This document shows, piece after piece, positions 10,958 through 21,497 of a stretch of 64,000 nucleotides of DNA. Below the pieces are notes generated by a model. That model did no database searches. It saw only the letters and a program-made list of their open reading frames with translations, and had not been told where the DNA came from. The stretch covers positions 682,001 through 746,000 of the forward strand of contig JAALGZ010000011.1 in the NCBI GenBank assembly GCA_015227615.1. Direction: 5' to 3'. Both the position numbers and the translations under genes were made by a program. Positions within the stretch are counted from its first letter, which is position 1; each line of letters starts with the position of its first letter. This stretch comes from Labyrinthula sp. Ha (Eukaryota > Sar > Bigyra > Labyrinthulida > Labyrinthulaceae).

Positions 10958-11161
10958 TGTTAAAGTTGTACAAGTTAGAAAGCTAGTTTTGTGAGTATAC
11001 AAAGTGAAGGTAGTTTGGTTTTCTGATATGACGTATGAGGGTAGTTGGTAGTGGTACAAGGTAACGAAGGTCCAAAGGCTAAAGTAGCACAATTAGTACA
11101 AAGTAAGTAGTACCAAGCAGACTTTAATAACTAAAAAATAATATTTCATTCATATTCAATA
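10958..11161 (+). repeat. 5' LTR of the copia element
   Basis: 204 bp, beginning TGTTAAAGTTG and ending TTCAATA. The 3' copy ends TTCAACA, so the usual TG...CA terminus has been changed to TG...TA in this copy by a single C-to-T difference. It is identical to the 3' LTR at 202 of 204 positions by direct reading. It should contain the element's promoter and R region; no TATA box was assigned. Confidence 0.97.
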
Positions 11162-11175
11162 GGTTAACAGCCGAA
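11162..11175 (+). other. Primer-binding site, complementary to the tRNA-Asn(GUU) anticodon arm
   Basis: The 14 bases directly after the 5' LTR read ggttaacagccgaa. Their reverse complement, ttcggctgttaacc, equals the 5' anticodon stem, loop (GTT anticodon) and the first two bases of the 3' stem of a typical eukaryotic tRNA-Asn as I recall it. They do not match a tRNA 3' CCA end. This is the half-tRNA priming mode known from Drosophila copia, which uses the 5' half of initiator tRNA-Met. The primer would be the first 40 or so nucleotides of tRNA-Asn. Confidence 0.75.
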
Positions 11176-11242
11176 AGAAAAATATCAAAAGTATCTTAAC
11201 TATTGAAGTTCCCAAGAACCAGGATCCAAGTAAAGAATAACC

Positions 11243-14200
11243 ATGACTCAAGACAAGGATATAGGAAGTTTAATCCTATCAAGCAAGAATCACTTTATAC
11301 AATGGAAAGAATTCATAAGCATACTGATTGAAAGTAAAGGACTAGAGAGTGTATTAACCAAGCAAGACAATAATAACCCAGAATCTGAAACAGGATCAAC
11401 AACTGAGACTGATACCAAGGAGAAAAAGGCCAAGGTACTCACAATAATCAGAAAGTATTTGGACATTAGCTTGCACTACCTTATCCACGGGATAAGGGAA
11501 CCAAGTGAAGTCTTCAATATCATTGAAAAATACTGCATAGGAAACAAGGCTGAGAGGATTTTGAAGTTAGAGGATAGTTTGTCAAATCCAGAGGGAAGAT
11601 ATTTTTTAGAAAAACTCAAGAACTTCAACGTGTCATATCGAGATATGATGATGCTAGGTGGAGCATTCTCAGATGAGAAGGCAATCCATAAGCTTTTTTC
11701 AATAGCTCCAAACAACTTAGCAGCATCATTACTTCAAAAAGAGATCCAAGTATGTGCGAATGTAATGCCAGAGAAGAAAATTAGTTACGGAGAATTCTAC
11801 ACAAAAATGTTTGAAATTGCAGAGAAACAGCATGAAGAGTTCATTAAGAAATCCAATGTCCACAGAGAGAGATCAACGCTTCTTTGTTTTAAATGTAATC
11901 AAAAAGGTCATTTCAAAATTAATTGTCCTAATCCGTGGTATTGCACCATTTGCAAAAAACAGGGACATTCAAGTTACAGATGTATTCACAACGATAGAAA
12001 TAAGAAAGAAAACGATAACAAGAAACAGAATAATACTTTTGTTAATGCATTTATTGGGATGTTTAAAGCTGACTTCAACATTTACAATATGAAAAGTCAA
12101 GAGAATGAAAAGAGTTTGATAATTGATTCAGGAGATAGTTATCATTGCTGTGGAATAAGACACATACAATTTCTAAAAAATATAGTAAATCTGGGAAAAC
12201 CAAAGCTAGTTGGAGCAGCAGGAGGTAAAATATATACATCTACGAAGAAAGGAGTATTTGAGGCCATTCTAGATAATGATACCAAGATAAAGTTGTATGA
12301 TGTCTATATCTTTGAAGATTTACAAGTCTTTTTAGAATCAATGGCTGTACTTATGTCAAAAGGGATATCAATCATGGCAGAAAGAGATACAGTTACGATT
12401 ATGAAAAATTCAATTACTCTTTATAAAGCAAACAAGGACAATAATAATTTATTTAAAATCAAGTATAAGACTAATGAAGAAAAGAATACTGAAGATTCAA
12501 ATACAAACACAGAAACATTAGTCGGAATTACTAAATCAAATACAAGCAAAGTAGAATTTCTCTAGAATAAATTTGGACACCAAGGACTAGAGGCTTTCAG
12601 ACTCACTTTAAATTACTGTGGTTGTGAGGTGAATCAAGAAGAACTAAAGAATTTTGTATGCAAAGTTTGTGAAGATAATAATGTAAAAAGGAGTATAATC
12701 AAAAGAAAAGATGCAGTTGGTTTCAAAGGACAAGATGGTGAAATTTTTGTATTGGATTCAGTTGATGTTTTAACAACTTGTCGCGCAGGGAATTCTGACT
12801 TTATTTTAGCCACAGATATTAGCAGTAAATACCGTTTTATATTTTGCTACAAGAAGAAAAGTGATATTACAACTGAACTTATAAAGTTTTTCAGATACTT
12901 TCAAGTTACTACTGATATAAAAATAAAATGAGTTCGTTCAGACCAAGGCAGAGAACTTTATAATGCAGAAATTATTAATTATTATGAACAAAATGGTATA
13001 TATTTTTCGGTATCTGCCCCTGGGGTACCTGAACACAATGGATTAGCAGAAAGAAGTAACCAATATATTCTAAGAAAAATCAGGCTTATTCTAAACGCTA
13101 CTAATTTAAGCAGCTCAATGTACTGGGACTTTGCAGCGTATTATACAGTGTTTTTGACGAACAGAACAACTGAAGAATTGAAAACAATAACTGCATATGA
13201 AAAGATATTTAAAAAGAAGCCAGATGAGAAGAAGCTTATAATATTTGGATGCACGGTGATATATTTAAAAAATTATAAAAGCAAAGTTGAACAACGTGGT
13301 GATGAGGCTTATTTTCTAGGATATAATTATGTAACTGGAGAAGCTTTACTACTATCAAAAAATAAAAGAGAACTAATCAAAACAAGAGATTTTAAGGTAT
13401 CAAGAAGACCTGAAGAACAAAAACAGGAGACTGAAACACAAGCTTTACCGAAAGTCCCTTATGTACCAGAAAACTATGAAACTATTCAAGTGAATACAGA
13501 ACCGGAAAAAGAAAATACAGTTCAAGAAAAATAACAAGAAGAAGATTAAAGACAAAAACAGCTACTGCCTGAACAAGAATATATAAGAAGGTCCAGCAGA
13601 AAGATCAAGGCATCACAGAGGCTTATTTATTGTGATGTGGCTAAGAGTGAATCTTTATATCACTTTGAAGACATGGACTTTATTTTTCAGCATCATAATC
13701 TAATGGACTATGCAGCATCAGCTATAAACAAGGATAAAACCATACCAAAAACGTATTTCCAGATAAAAACAAAGCCTATGGCAGAGAAGTGGTATACAGC
13801 ATATGAAAAGGAGTTAAATAAACTTATTACTATAGGAGAAATGAAGTTGGTCAATAAAGCGGAAATAAAAGAAGAGGTGATAATTCCGATCATGGAACTC
13901 TATACGAAGAAAAAAGCTAATATTACGAACCAAGATATCTGTAAATGTAGATTCGTTGTGAGAGGAGACCTGCAAGAAGAAAATCTGAAGTTTTACTCAC
14001 CGACGGCCAGATTGGAGTTGATAAGATTGTTTTTGTTTGTTGTTTCCAGTAAGAATATGAAGTGGATGCAAATCGACATAGGCAATGCATTTTTAAATGC
14101 AAAACTTGACAGAGAATATTTTTATCAACTTCCACTTAAACTTAGGGCAAAGTTTCCAGATATGATATGGAGATCTGAGAAAGCTATATATGGATTAAAA

Positions 14201-15301
14201 GAAGCTCCACTGTATTGGTGTAAAGAAATCACTAAGACCCTAATACAGCTAGAGTTCACAGTGAATATCAAAGAAAATACCATATTTTATAACAAAGAGA
14301 AAAATATTTTAGGATTATTATATGTAGATGACATGTTATTTGCAGCGTCAAAATATGAAAACGTAGAATGGACTTTAAGAAAATTGAAAAAAGTGTATGA
14401 TGTAAAAAAAACTATGACAATTAATAATTACGTGGGATTTGAAATAAATGAGGACCAGGAGTGGATATATCTTACCGCAGAAGGTTACATTAAAAAATTA
14501 GCAGAAACTTATGAAATAAGTGAAGATGAATTTCAAAGTATCCCTCATATTGTTAACCACTATATTGCCAAGAGTGACAACAGCAAGTTCCTGGATATGA
14601 AGAAGAAATTCCGGTCATTAGTTGGATCCATTACCTATATATGTAGGGTATGTCGTCCTGACATATCCTTCCAAACGAACATGCTGGCCCAATGCAGTGA
14701 CAAACCTACAGTAGCGCACTTGAAATCTGGAAAGAAAATTATTGCATATTTATTAAATACCTACTCTTTAGGGTTAAGATACAAAAAAGATGTAAAAGAC
14801 TTCAAGGCTGTTGCATATAGTGATGCATCACATGCGTCACTAAGTGGGAGATATTCTATGACCGGGTACATAATAAAAGTGAACGAATCGACGTTATTAT
14901 ATAAAACGAAAAAACAGAAGTGTATAGCAACCAGTTCCACTGAAACTGAAATAATGGCCTGCAGTTTGACAGTAAAAGAGTTAAAATGGCTACAAATTAA
15001 CTTAAGGTTTACGGATATGGAACTAAAAGAGGTAGTATTGAAAACTGACAATAAGGGTGCAGTAAACAAGTTGGGAATTAAGCAGTCGTATTCTGGAATC
15101 AAGCAAATGGAGATCGAATATGTTTTCTGTAAAAATATTATTCAAAAGGAAAAATGGAAGGTAGAGCATGTTAGAAAGGAGTTCAATGATGCAGATGTAT
15201 TTACTAAACCAGTTGCTAAGCACTGGTTCATTAAAAATCGTGACAGATGGTTGTATGATACAAGAATGGAAGAAGAAAAGGATGAGAACAAGAAAGAGTA
15301 A
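11243..15301 (+). pseudogene. copia Gag-Pol polyprotein, interrupted by four stop codons
   Basis: One frame of 1353 codons. Gag comes first, with two CCHC zinc knuckles (CFKCNQKGHFKINC and CTICKKQGHSSYRC, from about codon 214). The aspartic protease motif IIDSG follows near codon 293. A GAG-pre-integrase zinc segment (KFGH and CKVC) starts right after the first stop. The integrase core includes SDQGRE and PGVPEHNGLAERSN. Reverse transcriptase follows (AFLNAKLDRE, YGLKEAP, and YVDD at 14321). RNase H has YSDASHA and TSSTETE, and the tail is ADVFTKPVAKHW. Internal stops are TAG at 12563, TGA at 12929, and TAA at 13532 and 13547. All four can arise by single transitions, and there are no indels. 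Host genes use all three stops, so readthrough by reassignment is unlikely. This copy is probably non-autonomous but may move in trans. Confidence 0.93.
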
Positions 15302-15318
15302 AGAAAGAGAAAAATGGG
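15299..15318 (+). other. Polypurine tract of the copia element
   Basis: A run that is almost entirely A/G ends five bases before the 3' LTR and overlaps the polyprotein stop codon. This is the expected position of the plus-strand primer. The tract is purine except for a single T. Confidence 0.75.
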
Positions 15319-15323
15319 TATTG

Positions 15324-15527
15324 TGTTAAAGTTGTACAAGTTAGGAAGCTAGTTTTGTGAGTATACAAAGTGAAGGTAGTTTGGTTTTCTGATATGACGT
15401 ATGAGGGTAGTTGGTAGTGGTACAAGGTAACGAAGGTCCAAAGGCTAAAGTAGCACAATTAGTACAAAGTAAGTAGTACCAAGCAGACTTTAATAACTAA
15501 AAAATAATATTTCATTCATATTCAACA
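15324..15527 (+). repeat. 3' LTR of the copia element
   Basis: 204 bp, TGTTAAAG to TTCAACA, and directly followed by the target-site copy TAAAA. It is the better-preserved LTR because the terminal CA is intact. Confidence 0.97.
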
Positions 15528-15538
15528 TAAAACTCTAG

Positions 15539-15928
15539 TCAACACTTGAGAAACACGCACTGATTCCTCTCTAGAATAGGCTCAAAAGAAGCACATGACT
15601 TATGAAGAGAATAACCTAAATTTTCAGCAAGATATGCATTTAAAGAAAAATCGCGAAGAATAGGAGCTACATTATCAAACTCAACTCTGTTTTCTCCCAC
15701 CTTAAGTGCTGGATAGGTCTACCAATTCAACTGAAGCTTCAAGCTCACAATTAATACGCCTGTTTCATCAAATCCTTTGAAAAAAGCTGAGTTTATCCTT
15801 TGATACTCACTAGAATTCTTTGGAATAGTCAAAACTTTATTTAATCTTGAAGAAATAGTTCTTATGGTTGAAATAAAATAGAACATACATGAACTCAATG
15901 TGGAAAGAAATATGTATTGCCACGTCAT
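15539..15928 (-). CDS. Small unknown protein with N-terminal signal/anchor, split by a 30-nt intron
   Basis: Not recognised. Two exons, 15928-15749 and 15718-15539, are joined by removing a 30-nt intron (15719-15748) that starts GTGAGC and ends TAG. Unspliced, the frame stops at that TAG after 69 residues. Spliced, it runs 119 residues with clean protein-like composition after the junction (TYPALKVGENRVEFDNVAPI and beyond). The N-terminus MTWQYIFLSTLSS to FISTIRT is a hydrophobic signal peptide or anchor, followed by basic residues, so an organelle or secretory location is likely. The 5' splice site is GTG rather than the usual GTA, which lowers confidence. The start lies 89 bp from the divergent gene at 16018. 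The stop lies 6 bp from the target-site copy of the copia insertion, so the mRNA 3' end now probably comes from the retrotransposon. Confidence 0.55.
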
Positions 15929-16017
15929 TAGAAATAAAAGATACTATCAAATACAAATTGTTACGTCTTTAGCAGAAGCAACAAACTCTCTTTCCTTTTA
16001 ATCAACTTATTCTCCCA
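15929..16017. promoter_or_regulatory. Bidirectional promoter, small gene (-) and Rossmann-like gene (+)
   Basis: 89 bp lie between divergent start codons. They include a pyrimidine-rich block (CTCTCTTTCCTTTT) just upstream of the plus-strand ATG. Assignment is by position only. Confidence 0.45.
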
Positions 16018-17713
16018 ATGAATGGAATCCATTTCCCCTTAAATGAATCAAATATAAGGTCAAGCTCAACCTATGCCAAAGCTCTGCTGTGCCATGCAAT
16101 GGGTTCTCTTGACAAAGATCTGACTGCAAGGATCCAGAAAGAAAAGAACTGGAGATACAACTATGCACAATACTTTGTTGAACTAGTCAAGCTCTCTGTT
16201 GTATCACCTGATGTATGTTTTAAAGTATCTAATGCAGCCCTGGAATATATTCAAGACACGATGGAGTTTTTACGTGATGGAAAAAGTACCAAATTAAAGC
16301 ATGCACTTGAATCTCCGTACTTTTCATTTAACATGATGCAGGTAGAGGGTACAGCTCCAAAAAGTGAATCAGCACAATTATCGCTTAATTATAAAGGAAA
16401 GGTGTTAAAAAATGAAGAGGTTTGTGAGTTGGTAAGTTCATGGGCAGATTGTGGGACGATTTCACAGGATACGGCAGAGGCACATCAACTTCTACTTGAA
16501 GAAAAAGAGAAGTTTTTTTCTGGAAGTTCTTCTCTATTTCGTGAAAATATATTTGTTTGCTTTGGTGCATCAAGTGAAATGGGTCCTTTGCATCACCTCC
16601 TTACATTTGGAGCAACAGTGGTTGCTATAGATTTACCCAAGCGCCCTAATCTATGGAAAAAACTTGTGAATTTTGCTATCAAAAGTCCTGGTACTTTAAT
16701 ATTTCCTGTTAAAGGATTGAGTGGATCCACATATACCGGAAATGAGCTTACCGAACCTCAACTTATGGAAATCTGTGAAGCGGCCGGATCTGATCTTATA
16801 ACAGAAACCCCGGAAATTGCAAATTGGCTTCTTAATGAACCTTTATTTGCCCAGAAGAACCTTGTTTTAGGTCAATATACATATCTAGACTCTGATTTGT
16901 TTCCAAGAATAACTGTTGCGTGTGATTTTATATCCACGTTTTTGCAACATAACAGAGGTAATTTTTTTTCTACAAACTTATATCTTAGAAAAAGACACTA
17001 TCTTTGCGACCCTCTCAAGTGCTGCGGATGTATTTTTGGTTAATGAGGAAGCCGTTGAGATGGCAGAACAAAGAATGAGGACATTTACCCTGTCGAACCT
17101 AACTCAAAAAGCTTTAAATGCATTGACATTAAATAAAATTCTTCAGCCAAACAACCATATAAAGGTTGCATCCCCAGAAACTGGTGACTTGTTTTATATT
17201 TGTGATGGGCTTGCAACTATCCAGGGACCTAATTATGCACTTGCAAAGAGAATGCAGCACTGGAGAGCCGTGTGGTGCCAACAGAATGGTGTCAAAGTGT
17301 CTAGTAACATCGCTCCCGCCACATTTACGCAATCAGTGGAACATAATAAGTTGACACTGTACATCTCGCGATCGATATCAAACTTTAAACCTATTATGGT
17401 ATTTGATAAGGATACAACGAAGAGTATAATGACGAACCTGTTGTTATTTGATGTTGCTGACTGGAATATTAATAGCGCTTCGCATCTAAACTCAAACGTA
17501 AAGTTGCGAAATCCGTTGGAGTTGGTTTCAAGGACTGCAGTAGATTGTGGTATATGCTTATATGTTTGAATTTCTTTTTTAGGTGTTTGGAGATCAGCCG
17601 TAAAGATTGGAACTGCCGGTGAAGCTGCTATTATGATATATGGACTTGGTGCAATCCTAGAATCTATTGGTCTTAATTTCTTGTTACAGCAGCCATTTCC
17701 AAGCAAGTTATAG
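16018..17713 (+). CDS. Conserved Rossmann-like protein of unknown function
   Basis: Three exons (16018-16957, 16989-17549, 17583-17713) separated by introns of 31 nt (GTAATT...TTAG) and 33 nt (GTATAT...TTTAG) give 543 residues. The first intron changes frame and the second holds an in-frame TGA, so both must be spliced. A nucleotide-binding-like motif, VCFGASSEMGPLHHLLTFGA, followed by TVVAIDLPK (about residues 181-209) looks like a Rossmann beta-alpha-beta unit. Later blocks DGLATIQGPNYALAKRMQHW, SSNIAP, VKLRNPLEL and CGVWRSAVKIGTAGE resemble a protein family I recall from diverse protists and algae without a known function. The C-terminal GVWRS block exists only if intron 2 is removed, which supports the model. 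It could be a reductase or another NAD(P)-dependent enzyme, but no catalytic motif is certain. Confidence 0.8.
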
Positions 17714-17922
17714 AGAAATATAGGATTTAGTTAAGAATTAACTAACTCTAGTCTTCGAACGGGAATCCACATGTATACATCTTGGAGCATAGCCACTGCG
17801 CAAGTAAAATCCATGGTAGAACAAGCTATGGAGATAACAAATTTGTCATGCAGAAGCCAGTTTGTGCAAATATACGTAAATCTAGAACCCTTAAATCTGT
17901 GTATAATTTGATTTTTCATCAC

Positions 17923-20900
17923 TTACAACGTTTTGGTGATGATAGTCAAGTCAGCCAAGAAAATATTCAGGTGTTTAAAGAAGGAAGGCTCATCAGTCTG
18001 CTCTGTCAACAGTAGCAGACTCTTATTCACCTGCTCCAACTGCGCAAATAAATGATGCTTCTTAACATTGTGGTTGATCAGAAGGGTTTCAAGAAAACTC
18101 AATGAAGATGAGTCAAAAACTTCTTTATTCTTCCTCTTAATTGTGTATAGCAGGCCATAAGCTTCATCAGACACTAAAGAGTAAGAACCATCAACTAGTT
18201 TTGAGAACAACTTAAAAACAGTTTGCTCAATCACTACCACAGAAGTTTCACCGTTTCCCTCTATTCTCTTCAGGTAACGATCTAAATCCAGTAAAACACC
18301 CCTTAATAGTTTTAGATTCAGCACGTTATCAAAGTACTTCATTACAACTTCCAGAAATGATTGATAAATTTGCTTTTCTGTCTGATTTCCAAATTTATTC
18401 TTAAACTCCTTAACTTTACTGGTCTTTGATCTTTGGAAAAAGAATCTGTCTGAATCAGCAAGGATTGCAAAAACAGCTCCTATATAAGCATCATGAGCAT
18501 TAATTAATTTATCCTCAAACTTCTTTCTCTGAACTAGTTGGCTACTCCCAAGAGAAGAGCCAAATCGGTCAAATAAGCTTGGTAAGGTTTTAGATACAAA
18601 AAAGAAGTACTGAGCGGTGTCTTCTAAGTTTGCTGAAGTCTTTGAAATTTTTCGAGACTGGAGTGAAAGAAACCATATAAATCTTGATGACAAGTAAATC
18701 AAAGACTTGAACGACAATTCTTCATTTTGATAGAATTTTTTTATCAAAGAGACTGTAAAATGAGTTAGCTCCTTTTGAAAAAGGCCTCCAGGAATATTTA
18801 AGTAGTATGATCCAAGCAATTCGAAACACTTATCTATGGCATCTAGTTTCTCCTCCATATTTTCCTGAAATAAGCTATTCGATAAAAAAGAAAACACAAT
18901 TTGCAGTTCAGAGATAAAATACTGCGGAGTTGCTTTTGCTATGAACCTTAAATTCCTAAATTTTCCAAAAGAAGATATGAAACCTAGGGAGCTAGAAACA
19001 GATCTAAGTGGGATGTTCTCAGACTTAATAACCACCGCAACGGCAAACTTGTCAAACGCAGTAAGTAATTGTGAAAGATTGCCCTCGTATTTTACTTGTT
19101 CCTCATTAGACATACATGTAGACACTTGCTTTTCTGTAAAAGAGATATCTTCTAAGAAATGGATGCTAATGATTCTTATCAACCGCTCCACAATTGATTC
19201 TTCAGTAAAAGAGCTACTAAAGCCAATAAACCTTTCAACAATCTGCAACATTCTGTTTCTTGTTTGATTTCCTACAGCTGGAGAATGTCTCATTTCTCTT
19301 GCGGCCTTTAATTGCCACTGCAATAAATCTATCACCTCCTTCACACATTCACTATGCATCAATACACCTTGAATTGAAAAAACATTGAGACTAAAGTTGT
19401 TAAGAGAGCCGAACAATGTAATAAAACCAGAGCTTTCTCGCTTCATTTCAAGAATAAACAAGGAAGGCAAGCTATTCAAGAATAACAGAAACGCTGTGCT
19501 CTCCTTAGTGTAGGATGCAATAAACTGTGAACTGAGTAAACTTACAGACACAAAGCTTAGAAACTCTAAGATTTCTCCAATTTCCTTTTCGAATTGATCT
19601 CTGTTGGATGAGAGAAAACTTATGTAACATGGAAAAACCTTTTGTGCAACTTCCAAGAGAGTCAAAAGCTCTTCCTGATTAAATGCTGTAGTAGATCTAA
19701 CCTTATGTGCAATTCCACCAACTTTTTCCATACATGTTCTGAAAAACATAAAGTTTCGAAAGTTTTGATCAGAGAAAGAAATTGAAAAAATGTCATAGAG
19801 TAAGTGATATGTCGTTTTCTTTAAGTCATCATCATCTTCTACTTTGTCCAGGTCGGATAAAATTTTCTCAGCAATTGCTACAAGACCTAAAACGACGCTC
19901 TGATTAGAATTAAGTTTATGCAAGACTTCAGTATCCTCGTTTGCCAATACCTCAACAAAAAAACAAACAATTTCATCCCAGCTCTCTAAACAAATTTTAG
20001 TTACTTCCAGGTCTTCGATCCCGGAAGCAAAACTAAATTCATATAACTTTTCTAGCGAATTAGATAGGTTGAAATCTGATAACACAAATCTTCTAAAATG
20101 ATATCTTACAAGGTTCAAAAAAAGAACAGAGAAATTAACAAAAAACTCCTCACCAAATCCTGTTTTGTCAGCTCCCATTAACTCGATGCAAGCTTGTCCA
20201 ATTTTCAGAATAAAAGGGATAACCTGACGAGGAATCCTTGGTTTTGAAACAAGTTCAGATAAGATCTTCAAAGAATTATTTCTATCTGCTATGGTAATTA
20301 ATGAGTTGTTTCGATTGAACACATAAGTGAAAAGAATATTTAGTAGTTGGTCACTCACTGCAGTTTGAAATTCAGTGTACTTTACTAAGTACTCAAGCAA
20401 CTCAAATACTTTTGCTATTGTGTTTTGTGAGAGCAATACATTCAATGATTTATTCAAAACTTGAACAATAGCAGCACCAAAGTCTCCTAACCGTGAAACA
20501 AAAATCTTCTGTAAACGCAGAAGTTGCTGATTAAGTATTCCATAAGTCTTGGAGAAAGTGATTCCAGAGTTATTAAACAGATCTTGAATAGTCACAAGTC
20601 CTAGGCTAACGCTCACATATATCTCGAATTCGGAAATGTTTGTAAAATTTCTTATTTTTTCAATAATAAAATCAATATATTTTGAATAACTATCCACTTC
20701 AGCAAACAAGCAAATATTCTGAGATGATTGATTCATGTTTTCAATAGATAAAAACCTTGCACCAGCCCCAGATACAAGCCCTATTAGCATATTTCGTATA
20801 TTATTCTTTAATTTTGCATGTTTCTGCTCGATAATTGTATAAATAAAACCAATAAAGTTAGGATTTGCAAGTTGTGCATTTGGAGGAATCGGGTAAGCAC

Positions 20901-21167
20901 AAAGGGACTTGAGCGTGCTCACAGCGAACCAAAGACACTTTTCGTCATTGCTAGAGATAAAATTAAGAAAAAGTTTACCTGTTCTTCAAAACATAGCAGC
21001 AGAGTTCAAATGCGGAAGAATCCTTCTTGAACTGCTCCAAGTGGTTCTCTATAGTCAAGGAACAATAATAAGATACCTATTTCCCTTTTCTCTTGGTTTG
21101 TGGTTCCTGGGTCATAGAACTTGCTTAAAATATTTTCAAGTTGAACTAGGTGGTTCTGTGTGGACAT
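17923..21167 (-). CDS. XPO6: Exportin-6 homologue (importin-beta superfamily)
   Basis: Three exons (21167-21077, 21048-20979, 20950-17923) with two 28-nt introns (21049-21076 and 20951-20978, both GTA...TAG) give 1062 residues; human XPO6 has about 1125. The two small 5' exons supply the diagnostic N-terminus: LENILSKFYDPGTTNQEKRE then IENHLEQFKKDSSAF. This parallels the human XPO6 start, where a short helix is followed by CTTNERKREIEELL. The rest is an all-helical HEAT-type solenoid, and the C-terminus (DEPSFFKHLNIFLADL) also parallels XPO6 (DLPSFTQNVHRLVNDL). In animals XPO6 exports profilin-actin from the nucleus with Ran-GTP. The same role here is inferred. Without splicing, the gene would appear to start at an internal ATG at 20922 and the identification would be missed. 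Confidence 0.8.
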
Positions 21168-21365
21168 TTTAGTTTTATTGGTTTTCAGAAATAGCTAAAT
21201 CACGTGTTATCCCGCCAGTCCAATATTTTTTAAGTTAGGGTTATGAAGATTTTTTGTTTGGAGTTTCTTGAGTTCGATAGTAATTCCAAATTGAGATTAG
21301 TGAAACATTTATTGCAAATAATAATTAGCATAAGCAGTTAAACGAAATTACCCGGATATACAAAC
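21168..21365. promoter_or_regulatory. Promoter region of XPO6, possibly bidirectional
   Basis: 198 bp upstream of XPO6 contain a CACGTG E-box near 21202, a TCCCGCC (E2F-like) near 21209 and a CCAAT near 21220, clustered within 25 bp. Such a cluster stands out in AT-rich DNA and fits a proximal promoter. Which factors bind is not known. If the 43-codon ORF at 21366 is real, the region serves both strands. Confidence 0.45.
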
Positions 21366-21497
21366 ATGATCAGTAAGGCCTTTGTAGTGTCTTTGAATCA
21401 GCAAGTGTCAAACGTGAAAAACAGCTTTGCTTTGTCAAGTACGGAGTATACCACCTCGCCTTTGTTGCAAGCCAGTGATCCTTCGAATCACTATTAA
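21366..21497 (+). CDS. Possible 43-residue small protein
   Basis: Not recognised. A short frame, ATG to TAA, with higher GC than its surroundings and a balanced composition (starts MISKAFVVSLNQQV, ends LLQASDPSNHY). It lies divergent from XPO6 at a spacing like other head-to-head pairs in this window. It has no membrane segment. It could also be the first exon of a longer gene with tiny introns, but I found no convincing continuation. The statistical support is weak because of its length. Confidence 0.28.
   Translation: MISKAFVVSLNQQVSNVKNSFALSSTEYTTSPLLQASDPSNHY

Larger units (their letters stand above)
10958..15527 (+). mobile_element. Ty1/copia-type LTR retrotransposon, structurally complete, with four nonsense codons
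   Basis: A complete element of 4570 bp. Two direct LTRs of 204 bp (10958-11161 and 15324-15527) differ at two positions: A10979 versus G15345, and T11160 versus C15526. The flanks carry a 5-bp target-site duplication, TAAAA, at 10953-10957 and 15528-15532. A primer-binding site follows the 5' LTR and a purine-rich tract precedes the 3' LTR. One reading frame carries Gag, protease, integrase, reverse transcriptase and RNase H in that order, which defines the copia class. The frame has four internal stops but no frameshift. About 1% LTR divergence indicates a fairly recent insertion. It landed about 6 bp beyond the stop codon of a small gene on the opposite strand. Confidence 0.97.

Noticed and set aside
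12563-13549. Stop-codon reassignment as an explanation for in-frame stops in the copia element
   Set aside because: Host genes end with TAA (RND permease, sulfotransferase), TAG (VPS15, Rossmann-like gene) and TGA (MED7, TPMT-like, PCF11), so none of the three is reassigned.
20922-20922. ATG at 20922 as the start of XPO6
   Set aside because: Frame continuity through two 28-nt introns extends the protein to 21167 and supplies the diagnostic exportin-6 N-terminus.
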